A stretch of DNA of 33,611 nt, taken from assembly GCA_003134555.1 (NCBI GenBank), contig PLBO01000067.1, positions 34,680 through 68,290 on the forward strand. Reading direction: 5' to 3'. The position numbers and the translations under genes are program-made. The notes beneath the pieces were generated by a model, which was given only the letters and a program-made list of their open reading frames with translations, had not been told where the DNA came from and did no database searches. Shown here one piece after another: positions 7,391 through 13,895 of this stretch. The stretch comes from Actinomycetota bacterium (lineage in GTDB: Bacteria; Actinomycetota; Acidimicrobiia; IMCC26256; PALSA-610). Every line of letters starts with the position of its first letter. Within the stretch, counting starts at the first letter, position 1.

Positions 7391-7436
7391 GAAGTGGGCG
7401 CTGGCGGGCTCGAACCGCCGACCCCCTGCTTGTAAG
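7391..7436 (-). repeat. Left attachment-site copy: displaced tRNA-Val 3' half
   Basis: Bases 7391-7436 are identical to 12185-12230. They contain the tRNA-Val anticodon loop, the 3' anticodon stem, variable loop, T arm, 3' acceptor strand and discriminator. The sequence diverges abruptly after the anticodon loop (7437 onward), so no tRNA can form here. Confidence 0.88.
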
Positions 7437-7672
7437 TACGTCCGAGATGGATTTCAACGGACGAGCGCGATCCGTTTCGGCAGCTCAAGCTGGCCGCACC
7501 GACACGAGCGGACAACCACGATCGACAGCAAACGCGCGAAGAACGCGCGATGACCGCCGGTGCATGGCGGCCCTTCGAATCGTCCGACGACCACGCACCG
7601 TTCGGCGCTCGCGCGACGACGCTTCGCTTCGGGTCGAGCCAGGTCGCGCTCGCCGGTGGGAGAGCGAGCGGT

Positions 7673-7698
7673 GACTACCCCAACTTGTTGGGGTAGTC
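7673..7698. promoter_or_regulatory. Perfect 12+2+12 palindrome upstream of the SnoaL-like gene
   Basis: The arms are GACTACCCCAAC (7673-7684) and GTTGGGGTAGTC (7687-7698), separated by TT. The element lies 31 bases before ATG 7730. No T tract follows on either strand, so it is unlikely to be an intrinsic terminator. A dimeric-regulator operator is the simplest reading. The nearby LuxR-type regulator is one candidate binder (inference). Confidence 0.55.
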
Positions 7699-7729
7699 GG
7701 ATCCCGTTGATCAGCAGACGCTTGTTCTC

Positions 7730-8155
7730 ATGAGCCTTACCGCACAGAACAAGACCATCGTCGGTGACTTCATCGGTGCCCTGTTCACCAAGGGTGACCC
7801 GAACGCCGTCGACGACTACCTCGCCGAAGATTTCGTGAACCACGATCCGCCGTTCGGGGCAAGCGCCGACCGCGAAGGCATGCGCAGCGCGGGGACGATG
7901 TTCCGTTCGGTGTTTCCGGACTGGCACAGCGATCTGCACCTCCTGGTCGCTGAGGGAGACATCGTCGTCGAGCTGTTCACAGCTTCGGGTACACACACCG
8001 GGACTGAGATCATGGGTGTCCCAGCCTCGGGGCGGACCGTCGCGCTGCCTGGTATCAACATCTTCCGACTGCGAGACGGTCGCATCGTCGAGCGTTGGGG
8101 ACGACTGGATGACCTCGGCTTCCTCCGTCAGCTCGGCGTGATCGAGTTCCCCTGA
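7730..8155 (+). CDS. SnoaL-like / ester-cyclase-family protein
   Basis: A 141-residue single-domain protein of the SnoaL-like NTF2-fold family. Typical motifs are visible: a start helix (QNKTIVGDFIGALFTKGD), DDYLAEDFVNHDPPFG, the FPDWHSDLHLLVAEGDIVVELFTASGTHTG core, GVPASGRTVALPGINIFRLRDGRIVERWGRLDDLGFLRQLG. Acidic and histidine residues at the pocket positions (His38, Asp64, Glu121, Asp127) are kept. Members range from polyketide cyclases to uncharacterised metabolic proteins, and nothing here points to polyketide synthesis. The gene lies just inside the island and may be read with the LuxR gene 74 bases downstream. No clear Shine-Dalgarno sequence precedes ATG 7730. Confidence 0.88.
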   Translation: MSLTAQNKTIVGDFIGALFTKGDPNAVDDYLAEDFVNHDPPFGASADREGMRSAGTMFRSVFPDWHSDLHLLVAEGDIVVELFTASGTHTGTEIMGVPASGRTVALPGINIFRLRDGRIVERWGRLDDLGFLRQLGVIEFP

Positions 8156-8195
8156 GCACACACGCAGCGTCGGTCGGGGCACGCGCGTGGCGAGG

Positions 8196-8223
8196 TTGCC
8201 GCATTGGGCGTCGCACGTAACGT
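8196..8223 (+). promoter_or_regulatory. Putative leaderless promoter of the LuxR-type gene
   Basis: TTGCCG (8196-8201), a 16-base spacer and TAACGT (8218-8223) are followed by exactly six bases to GTG 8230. There is no Shine-Dalgarno sequence. The same spacing is seen at other genes of this window, which supports a leaderless start. Confidence 0.45.
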
Positions 8224-8229
8224 GTATCT

Positions 8230-9294
8230 GTGAACGAGGTGGGGTGGGATCGTGGTGTGCTCGCCCTTGAACGGCTCGGCCACGCGGGTCTCGACGTCGC
8301 CGAGTTCCGCCGTCAGTCCCTCGGGATGTTGCGGTCGCTCATCAGCATCGATGCCGCGTTCTTCGCCACCGTCGACCCGGCAACCCTATTGTTTACCGGC
8401 GCGCTCGCCGAAGAACCACTCGCCGCGGCCACGCCACTGTTTCTCGACAACGAGTTCGGTCACGACGACGTGAACAAGTTCGCCCGCCTTGCCCGCGCAA
8501 CCGACTGCGTCGGTACGCTCGATCACGCCACCCGGGGCGATCGGACAACAAGCAGCCGCTACCGAGAAGTGCTGCAACCCCTCGGTCTCGGAGATGAGCT
8601 GCGCGTCGCGCTCGTGACCGGCGGACGCTGTTGGGGTGTGCTCTGTCTTCATCGACAAGATTCCCCCCGCGGCTTCGGCGAACGAGAGATCGCCTTCCTC
8701 CGCCGCCTCGCCCCGCAGCTTGCCGAAGGGCTCCGCAACGGCATCGCCCTGTTCTCCACCACACCCGATACCGGCGTCGCCGAAGGACCTGGGATCATCG
8801 TCCTCGGCAGTGACCTGTCGGTTGTCTCCATCAACCCGCAGGCCCAACGATGGTTATCCCACCTCGGCGATACCGACTGGCCCACACACCTCGGCCTCCC
8901 GTTGCCGATCTACGCCGCCGCCGCGCAGGTCATGGGCCACGAGAACGAAGGCGCTGCGACGCCAACTGCGACCCGCCTTCAACGCACCGACGGCGGATGG
9001 CTCACCGTCCACGCATCGCCGCTCACCGGCTCGGCCGGACACCACATCGCGGTGATCCTCGACGCGGCCAACGCGTCGCAGCTCAGCTCGCTCGTGCTCG
9101 CCGCACACGGACTCACCCCGGCACAAAGCCGCGTCGCCGCGCTCGTCCTGCAAGGACGATCCACCCGACACATCGTGGAAGAGCTGCACATCTCGTCCAA
9201 CACCGTGCAAGAACATCTGCGCGCCGTCTTCGAGAAGTTCGGCATCGGCAGTCGCAGGGAACTCGTCGCGGCGCTCTCCGGACGCCCACACTGA
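8230..9294 (+). CDS. GAF/PAS-like sensor with C-terminal LuxR helix-turn-helix
   Basis: A 354-residue cytoplasmic regulator. Residues about 20-170 form a GAF-like domain (FRRQSLGMLRSLISIDAAFFATVDP; GGRCWGVLCLHRQDSPRGFGEREIAFLRRLAPQLAEGLRN). Residues about 187-280 form a PAS-like domain (GIIVLGSDLSVVSINPQAQRWL; LTVHASPLTG). A LuxR/FixJ-type helix-turn-helix closes the protein (293-350; LTPAQSRVAALVLQGRSTRHIVEELHISSNTVQEHLRAVFEKFGIGSRRELVAAL). This architecture is common in actinobacteria as a one-component regulator; the ligand is unknown. Translation starts at GTG 8230, probably on a leaderless message. The stop overlaps the beginning of the truncated reductase frame. It is probably the local regulator of the SnoaL-like gene (inference). 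Confidence 0.88.
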   Translation: MNEVGWDRGVLALERLGHAGLDVAEFRRQSLGMLRSLISIDAAFFATVDPATLLFTGALAEEPLAAATPLFLDNEFGHDDVNKFARLARATDCVGTLDHATRGDRTTSSRYREVLQPLGLGDELRVALVTGGRCWGVLCLHRQDSPRGFGEREIAFLRRLAPQLAEGLRNGIALFSTTPDTGVAEGPGIIVLGSDLSVVSINPQAQRWLSHLGDTDWPTHLGLPLPIYAAAAQVMGHENEGAATPTATRLQRTDGGWLTVHASPLTGSAGHHIAVILDAANASQLSSLVLAAHGLTPAQSRVAALVLQGRSTRHIVEELHISSNTVQEHLRAVFEKFGIGSRRELVAALSGRPH

Positions 9295-9611
9295 CCGACA
9301 AGATCGTCTACTCCGCGACGCTGCACGTAGTCTCGACCACCAACACGCGGCTCGAGCGCCGCTTCGACCCCGATTCGGTCCGCGAGACGAAGGCGTCCGC
9401 CGCGAGCGATTTGACCGTCGGCGGGTCGACCCTCGCGGCGCACGCGTTCAACGCCGGGCTGGTCGATGAGTGCCAGCTCTTCATTTATCCGGTGCTCGTC
9501 GGTGAAGGAAAGCCCGCATTCCCCAGCGACGCCCGCGTCCAGTTGGACCTGCTGGAGGAGCACCGGTTCGGCAACGGTGTCGTGAACCTCCGCTACCGCA
9601 TCCAGAGCTGA
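9291..9611 (+). pseudogene. C-terminal remnant of a RibD-C/dihydrofolate-reductase-like protein
   Basis: An open frame of about 106 codons matches the C-terminal half of RibD_C-type reductases. Visible blocks are DKIVYSATLHVVST, TRLERRFDPDSV, then DLTVGGSTLAAHAFNAGLVDECQLFIYPVLVGEGKP and FGNGVVNLRYRI. Intact members are about 180-200 residues, and the N-terminal substrate and nucleotide-binding half is absent. Homology begins exactly where the luxR stop codon lies, and no ATG/GTG start is available there (only CTG). This looks like a deletion or insertion junction. A shorter product from an internal TTG would not be a working reductase. The closest relatives of the remnant would act on NADPH and pterin- or riboflavin-like or unknown substrates. 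Confidence 0.75.
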
Positions 9612-9751
9612 CCCTCCAGTCGGAGGCGAACCGGTCGCCGTCGCGTCGACGATCCAAACTGGGGCAGCGTCCGAGGCGACGAACAACCGATGCTGGAAGC
9701 GGCGGAGCTCGGCGCGGTGCGCGGGCATCTCGGTGCGGCAGCCATCGACGG

Positions 9752-9770
9752 ATCTACTATCTTATAGATA
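9752..9770. promoter_or_regulatory. AT-rich operator/promoter candidate before arsR-sulP
   Basis: Two nested inverted repeats: TATCT-TAT-AGATA (9758-9770) and ATCTA-(8)-TAGAT (9752-9769). They form an AT-rich island 26 bases before ATG 9796. A direct TCAG repeat follows (9773-9776 and 9781-9784). An ArsR-type repressor commonly binds such a site to control its own operon. The repeats are seen; the role is inferred. Confidence 0.5.
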
Positions 9771-9795
9771 TGTCAGATTGTCAGGTATCGGGCTG

Positions 9796-10155
9796 ATGCC
9801 GGATCGAGATCTCGCGGCGGCCCTCAACGAACCGGTGTCAGTGGTGAAGGCCGAGTTGTTCAAGGCGTTGGCACATCCAGCTCGTGTCCGGGCGCTCGAA
9901 GTGTTGGTCGATGGTGAGCATTCCGTTGGGGAGATGCAGCCGCTCGTGGGGATCGAGTTGTCGCATCTTTCGCAGCAACTGGGGGTCTTGCGACGTGCGG
10001 GTCTCGTCAGCACTCGCCGGGTCGGGACCACGGTCGTGTACGCGATTTCGAACCCGTTCGTTTCGGAGTTGCTGGGCGCTGCACGTCGCGTCCTTATCGG
10101 TTCGTTGAGTCAGACTCAAGATCTCCTGGCGGATCTTCGCGCCGCGGGAGCGTGA
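9796..10155 (+). CDS. ArsR-family regulator linked to a SulP transporter
   Basis: A 119-residue winged-helix regulator (KAELFKALAHPARVRALEVLVDGEHSVGEM; LSHLSQQLGVLRRAGLVSTRRVGTTVVYAISNP; then a C-terminal helix). I prefer ATG 9796 because the upstream extension runs through the palindromic operator. The protein contains no cysteine and no histidine cluster resembling known metal sites. Metal or thiol sensing by the classic ArsR mechanisms is therefore unlikely. Its GTGA overlaps the start of the SulP gene, so the two are cotranscribed and coupled. The likely job is to control anion uptake in response to an unknown signal (inference). Confidence 0.88.
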   Translation: MPDRDLAAALNEPVSVVKAELFKALAHPARVRALEVLVDGEHSVGEMQPLVGIELSHLSQQLGVLRRAGLVSTRRVGTTVVYAISNPFVSELLGAARRVLIGSLSQTQDLLADLRAAGA

Positions 10156-11819
10156 ACACGCTCACGCGTTTTCTCCCGCGTCGCTCCGACTATCGAGAAC
10201 TGCGAGGGTCGTGGAAGGCTGATCTGCTCGCCGGGCTGACGGTCGGTGTCGTCGCGCTGCCGCTGGCGCTTGCGTTCGGGATCACGAGCGGAATGGGCGC
10301 GACACCGGGATTGGTCACCGCGATCGTTGCTGGATTGGTCGCTGCGGTTCTCGGAGGTTCCAACGTCCAGGTGTCCGGCCCCACGGGCGCGATGGCCGTC
10401 GTTCTTTTGCCGGTCGTGACGCGCTACGGCGTGACCGCGGTCTACACGGTCGCACTCATGGCCGGAGGGTTGGTGCTCGTCGCGGCGCTTCTGCGCTTGG
10501 GCCGCTATGTCGCGTTCGTGCCGTGGCCGGTCATCGAGGGGTTCACGGTCGGGATCGCAACGCTCATCTTCTTACAACAGGTGCCTTCCGCGCTGGGCGT
10601 TCCCAAACCCAAAGGCGACAACACCGCGGTCGTCGCGGCACGGGCAGTCGGCCACGTCATCTCGCACGGCAATCGTGGGGCCATGCTGCTCGTTCTCATC
10701 GTCGTCGCAGTGATGATCGTGCTCCCGCGCCTACACCGTGCGCTTCCCGCGTCATTGATTGCCGTATCGGTAGCGACCGCGTTCGCTCAAATTGCCCACC
10801 TGAAAGCGGCTCGGATCGGCGCGATACCGTCCTCGTTGCCGACACCTTCGCTTCCGCATCTGTCGGTCAGCGCGACCACCAACCTCTTGTCGGCTGCGAT
10901 CGCGGTGGCGGCACTCGCAGCGCTGGAGAGTCTGTTGTCGGCCAAGGTCGCCGACGGGATGGCCGACGCACCAAAACACGATCCCGACCGAGAACTCTTC
11001 GGGCAAGGCGCAGCCAACATCGCATCAGCGTTGTTCGGTGGCATGCCCGCGACGGGCGCGATCGCCCGCACCGCCGTCAACATTCGTGCGGGAGCACGCA
11101 CGCGAGTCGCCGCGATCGTCCACGCCGTTTTCCTGCTCGGCGTGGTGCTCCTGGCGGGCCATCTGGTCGCGAGGATTCCGCTCGCCGCGCTCGCGGGCGT
11201 GCTGATGGTCACCGCCGTCCGCATGGTCGAACCCCACAACGTCCGAGCCGTCGTTCGTGCGACGCGCTCCGACGCGATCGTGTTCGCGCTCACCGCGCTC
11301 GCGACCGTGGCATTTGATCTTATTTTCGCGATCGAACTCGGAATGGCTGCCGCAGCAGTTCTCGCACTCCGCAGCGTCGCTCGCAGCGCATCGATCACTC
11401 CCGAGAACCCCACCGTGGAAATCGACGCCGACGAAGCCGAAGCGCTCCGACACAGCGGCATCGTCACCTATCGACTTGACGGAGCCTTGTTCTTCGGCGC
11501 GGCACAACGATTCCTCACCGAACTCACCGCGGTCACTGACGTCCGCGTCATCGTGCTGCGGCTGCCCGACGTGCAAGTTCTCGACGCGACCGGCGCACAA
11601 ACGCTCGGGGAGATCGTGTCCGAACTCGAAGGCCGCGGCATCACGGTCCTCGTCAAAGGACCCAAACCCGAGCACCTACGAACCCTCACCGCGGTCGGCG
11701 CACTCGACCACCTCGCCCACGAAAACCACTTGTTTGGCCAGTTGGACGCCGCACTCGCCCACGCCCGCGAACACGCGCTCCGCACGACCGACACCATCAC
11801 TACATCCAGCACGCCGTGA
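10152..11819 (+). CDS. SulP-family anion transporter with STAS domain
   Basis: A 555-residue SulP (SLC26-like) permease starting at GTG 10152. The membrane domain covers about residues 20-410. It includes the SulP entry block (DLLAGLTVGVVALPLALAFGITSGM), VLGGSNVQVSGPTGAMAVVLLPVV, the FTVGIATLIFLQQVPSALGV segment, ALESLLSAKVADGM, and the QGAANIASALFGGMPATGAIARTAVNIRAGARTR motif. A STAS domain follows (about 430-535; GIVTYRLDGALFFGAAQRF; IVLRLPDVQVLDATGAQTL). Known family members carry sulfate, bicarbonate or other anions in symport or exchange. The substrate cannot be decided here. No carbonic anhydrase or sulfur gene is adjacent. Coupling to a cysteine-free ArsR regulator inside a tRNA island marks it as acquired cargo. 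Confidence 0.93.
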   Translation: MNTLTRFLPRRSDYRELRGSWKADLLAGLTVGVVALPLALAFGITSGMGATPGLVTAIVAGLVAAVLGGSNVQVSGPTGAMAVVLLPVVTRYGVTAVYTVALMAGGLVLVAALLRLGRYVAFVPWPVIEGFTVGIATLIFLQQVPSALGVPKPKGDNTAVVAARAVGHVISHGNRGAMLLVLIVVAVMIVLPRLHRALPASLIAVSVATAFAQIAHLKAARIGAIPSSLPTPSLPHLSVSATTNLLSAAIAVAALAALESLLSAKVADGMADAPKHDPDRELFGQGAANIASALFGGMPATGAIARTAVNIRAGARTRVAAIVHAVFLLGVVLLAGHLVARIPLAALAGVLMVTAVRMVEPHNVRAVVRATRSDAIVFALTALATVAFDLIFAIELGMAAAAVLALRSVARSASITPENPTVEIDADEAEALRHSGIVTYRLDGALFFGAAQRFLTELTAVTDVRVIVLRLPDVQVLDATGAQTLGEIVSELEGRGITVLVKGPKPEHLRTLTAVGALDHLAHENHLFGQLDAALAHAREHALRTTDTITTSSTP

Positions 11820-12184
11820 CGCCAAGCCGCCGTCCATAACTGCCATCGATCGGCATCGCTTCAGGACACCCCTACGAACCAGCTCGTGTAGCGAGTTGCT
11901 CGTCGACGAGCGCGCGAAATGTCGATCGGCTGGACCCTCCCCCACAGCGACGCGGCACTGAACGGTGACCTCCTGCTTCGACGGCAACCCACGAAGCTGG
12001 AACGCCTCCCTTCACTACGTACGAGCGCACAACGACGGGCGACCGCGAATCTCGATGGACGTCGCACAACCCAATCGAAAGATTCTGCGGACGCCGGCTC
12101 CGGGGGGCGTGTGGCATGAACGCGCGAAGCCTGGGAACAGAAAGCAACTGCGCGAGACGAAATAGGCCTCTGACCTGCATGTTC
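11820..12184. other. Non-coding right end of the island
   Basis: No credible gene is seen in these 365 bases. Short frames lack ribosome sites and family resemblance. Bases about 12110-12184 share patches (GTGGCATGAA, GACCTGC) with the sequence just left of the left repeat (about 7350-7390), with a gap between them. Part of the flank therefore appears duplicated along with the attachment site. Confidence 0.5.
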
Positions 12185-12230
12185 GAAGTGGGCGCTGGCG
12201 GGCTCGAACCGCCGACCCCCTGCTTGTAAG
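12185..12230 (-). repeat. Right attachment-site copy within tRNA-Val
   Basis: Identical over 46 bases to 7391-7436. It spans three bases beyond the tRNA 3' end through the anticodon loop of the intact tRNA-Val gene. This is the usual extent of a tyrosine-recombinase core site in a tRNA. Confidence 0.88.
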
Positions 12231-12261
12231 GCAGGTGCTCTACCGACTGAGCTAAACGCCC
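12189..12261 (-). tRNA. tRNA-Val (anticodon UAC)
   Basis: A full 73-base cloverleaf can be drawn on the leftward strand. The acceptor is GGGCGTT/AGCGCCC with one G-U pair. The D arm is GCTC/GAGC around AGTCGGTA. The anticodon stem is CCTGC/GCAGG with loop CTTACAA (anticodon TAC). A five-base variable loop follows, then the T arm GGCGG-TTCGAGC-CCGCC and discriminator A. CCA is not encoded. It is the integration target of the island to its left. Confidence 0.96.
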
Positions 12262-12584
12262 GCGCTTTCGGGTTGCAGGCTACCGACCGGGTGTAGCTCA
12301 GCAGTTGAACCGGGCGGGCGGCCTCGAGGCTGCGGCGGCCCGTACGATTCCGGGATCAGCGTCTGGGCGCTGTGCCGAGGGGTGTGGCTTTTCTTGAGGG
12401 TGAAACTCGCGGTCGCCGTCCTCGCCGCCGCGCTCGCGCTCAGCGGGACTGACGGAGACAACGAGCGGAGAACCTCAAGGCCGCGGGGCGGGCGGCCGAT
12501 AAGGAGTCGACACCATTGGGAGGCGTGTTCCGAAGCGCGCCTTCTCATCGGAGGGCGAGCAGGCCTCGTATCCGGAGGGACTTC
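12262..12584. other. Intergenic region right of tRNA-Val
   Basis: Little can be supported here. A possible 62-codon frame (GTG 12400 to TGA 12588) starts with a short hydrophobic run (KLAVAVLAAALALSG) and overlaps the next ATG by ATGA. It then uses rare codons (ATA, AGG, AGT), and I do not call it. A tRNA-like D-arm fragment (GTGTAGCTCAGC near 12295) does not continue into a foldable tRNA. Confidence 0.5.
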
Positions 12585-12785
12585 ATGACCACCTTCGACG
12601 CCGGCACGACCCGACTGCTCCGCACCGGGACCGAGGTCGAGGTCCTGACCCGCTACGAACGCCACTGGGCGAGCGGGTTCGAGATCGCCTCGGTCGACGA
12701 CGACCGCTTCCGGCTGCGCCGCCACTCCGACGGCGCGGTGCTGCCCGCATCGTTCAGCGCGAGCGAGATCCGGCCTCGCCAATAG
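12585..12785 (+). CDS. Small conserved hypothetical protein, 66 residues
   Basis: Starts at ATG 12585 with a well-placed GGAGGGA ribosome site. The product reads TEVEVLTRYERHWASGFEIASVDDDRFRLRRHSDGAVLPASFSASEIRP in its core. This resembles a compact all-beta, SH3/Tudor-like fold: strands around VEVLTRY, GFEIASVD, FRLRRHSD and VLPASFSASEIRP. Similar short proteins occur in actinobacterial genomes without assigned function. It ends immediately before, and convergent with, the DUF523 gene (both stops lie within 12783-12788). No signal peptide or metal site is visible. The coding call rests on the ribosome site and the amino-acid pattern. Confidence 0.7.
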   Translation: MTTFDAGTTRLLRTGTEVEVLTRYERHWASGFEIASVDDDRFRLRRHSDGAVLPASFSASEIRPRQ

Positions 12786-13265
12786 CTAGGCCGGGAGGTC
12801 GTCCTCCGAGAGGACCTCGATCCCGACGGCCCGCAGCGCGGCCGCGGTCACGCCCTCGCCGGCACGCAACGTGCGCGAGAACGTGCCGTCGTAGACGAGT
12901 GCGCTGCCGCACGACGGACTGCGCGCCTTCAACACGGCCTGGCTGGCTCCGACCGCTCGGGCCAGCTCGACTGCCGCGCGAGCACCCCGTTCGTACGCAT
13001 CGGTCACGTCTGCGCCCTCGGCGTTGACGACGCGATCGCCGCGGCGTTCGGCGGCGGGCCGGGGGGTCGACAAGCCGCCGCACACCTCGGGGCAGATCGG
13101 CACCAGGCGGTGAGTCGCCGCCAAAGCCTCGACCGCAGGCCGGCGCGAGTGCCCGCCCTCGTGATTGCAGCGGGTCCCGAGCAGGCACGCCGACACGAGC
13201 AGCGCCGGCCGGTCGTCGGAATTCTCCGGGTCGGAGATTCTTCGGGAGATTCTTCGTAACGGCAC
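12786..13265 (-). CDS. DUF523 family protein
   Basis: The family core is clear: ALLVSACLLGTRCNHEGG near the start, then LVPICPEVCGGLSTPRPAAE, GADVTDAYERGARAAVELAR, and QAVLKARSPSCGS with YDGTFSRTLRAGEG. Four cysteines in conserved positions (SACLLG, CPEVCGG, SPSCG) suggest a metal or Fe-S site, but the reaction is unknown. GTG 13265 gives 159 residues, close to the usual length. Starting at GTG 13196 would remove the first beta strand. A tandem 12-base repeat (GAAGAATCTC units near 13234-13257) encodes RRISRRIS just upstream of the core, so the exact start is uncertain. It lies downstream of whiB7 in the same direction with a 167-base gap. Confidence 0.85.
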   Translation of the reverse strand: MPLRRISRRISDPENSDDRPALLVSACLLGTRCNHEGGHSRRPAVEALAATHRLVPICPEVCGGLSTPRPAAERRGDRVVNAEGADVTDAYERGARAAVELARAVGASQAVLKARSPSCGSALVYDGTFSRTLRAGEGVTAAALRAVGIEVLSEDDLPA

Positions 13266-13432
13266 GCCGGAGAAGGTATGCGCGGGCGGGGAAGCCGAGT
13301 CGGGCAATCGAAGGAATTGACCGCTCGCAGGCCGGGACTCGCATCCGTGAGCGGCGGGGGGATGTCGCTCACGTCTCGTTGTCCCGGCCCGCGCGTGTGC
13401 GGCAAACCGATGCGCCCGGCGCCCTCCCCGGC

Positions 13433-13759
13433 TCAGGCCGATTGCGCCTGCGGCACGTCGAGCTCGGGGCGCACCTTGGGCGGGCGTCCCCGCTTGCGCT
13501 TCTGGGCGACGATCTTGCCGTTCACGAACAGCTCGCCACCCCAGACGCCCCACGGCTCGCGCCGCTCCTGCGCGCCGTCGAGGCACGTCTCCCGTACCGG
13601 GCACTCGAGGCAGAAGGCCTTGGCGGCCGCGATGTCGTCGAGTTGCTCGGAGAAGAACAACTCGATCATCGATCCCGTGCCGTCGTTACAGCGCGCGAGT
13701 TCCTGCCAGTCGGGTTCTCTCGTGGTCTCGTCGGTCTCGAAAGGCTGGATGGCGAACAT
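13433..13759 (-). CDS. whiB7: WhiB7-type Fe-S transcriptional regulator
   Basis: A 108-residue Wbl protein. The four cluster cysteines are Cys24, Cys50, Cys53 and Cys59 (C..CxxC..C). They are followed by the EPWGVWGGELF turn (residues 68-78), which contacts the principal sigma factor, and by an AT-hook-like KRKRGRPPK (87-95). The combination REPWGVWGGE(L/I)F, a GxIV spacer and an RGRP(P/R)K hook is the hallmark of WhiB7. In Mycobacterium and Streptomyces (WblC), WhiB7 activates intrinsic antibiotic-resistance genes and its own promoter. The ribosome site GGGGGAG lies ten bases before ATG 13759. Upstream is a long leader with promoter, uORF and terminator. The C-terminal tail after the hook is longer than in mycobacterial WhiB7. 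Confidence 0.88.
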   Translation of the reverse strand: MFAIQPFETDETTREPDWQELARCNDGTGSMIELFFSEQLDDIAAAKAFCLECPVRETCLDGAQERREPWGVWGGELFVNGKIVAQKRKRGRPPKVRPELDVPQAQSA

Positions 13760-13861
13760 CGCCGATCACTCCCCCGTCTTCTCGTCGTTTCGTACGTTCG
13801 TCGTTCGTGTCGTGTCGGTCGTGGCGGGTCGGTCAGGTCGGTCGGGTCGTTCGGATTCGGA

Positions 13862-13895
13862 CAAACAAAAAGGCCGCCGGGTTGCCCCGACGGCC
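13862..13895 (-). terminator. Rho-independent terminator in the whiB7 leader
   Basis: On the leftward strand: stem arm GGCCGTCGGG (13895-13886), loop GCAA, arm CCCGGCGGCC (13881-13872) with one mismatch, then TTTTTGTTTG. It lies 102 bases upstream of the whiB7 ATG and 26 bases past the uORF stop. It would stop transcription before whiB7 unless the antiterminator forms. Confidence 0.88.

Larger units (their letters stand above)
7236..7729. other. Intergenic region holding the left island junction
   Basis: No convincing gene is seen in these 494 bases. After the diguanylate cyclase there is a weak hairpin GACTCC-AACG-GGAGTC (7282-7297) without a T tract. The displaced tRNA-Val 3' half lies at 7394-7436, and a perfect 12+2+12 palindrome at 7673-7698 precedes the SnoaL-like gene. 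Frames between 7447 and 7674 are arginine-rich and lack a credible start. Confidence 0.6.
7391..12230. mobile_element. Small tRNA-Val-bounded genomic island (no integrase seen)
   Basis: The segment is bounded by a perfect 46-bp direct repeat, 7391-7436 and 12185-12230. The right copy is the 3' part of an intact tRNA-Val gene (anticodon loop to the discriminator base plus three flanking bases). The left copy is an orphan tRNA 3' half. That is the usual signature of tyrosine-integrase insertion into a tRNA gene, with the incoming element restoring the tRNA. The unit is about 4.8 kb. It carries a SnoaL-like gene, a LuxR regulator, a truncated reductase, an ArsR regulator and a SulP transporter. 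No integrase, excisionase or replication gene is visible, so it would be a decayed or cargo-only element mobilised in trans (inference). Confidence 0.75.

Noticed and set aside
7447-7674. A possible small gene or integrase remnant next to the left island junction
   Set aside because: All frames are arginine-rich, with no recombinase motifs (no R..HxxR..Y pattern) and no ribosome site.
12289-12320. A tRNA-like D-arm sequence (GTGTAGCTCAGC) on the forward strand just right of tRNA-Val
   Set aside because: The D stem cannot close (GCTC is followed by AACC where GAGC is needed), and no anticodon or T arm follows. It is at most a short remnant or chance.
12400-12588. A 62-codon frame with a signal-peptide-like start and an ATGA overlap with the next gene
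   Set aside because: After the first 15 residues it uses rare codons and has no recognisable fold, and its GTG lacks a properly spaced ribosome site.
13234-13257. Tandem 12-base repeat resembling the beginning of a CRISPR or regulatory array
   Set aside because: Only two units exist, without spacers. It lies inside or next to the DUF523 coding start and encodes RRISRRIS.
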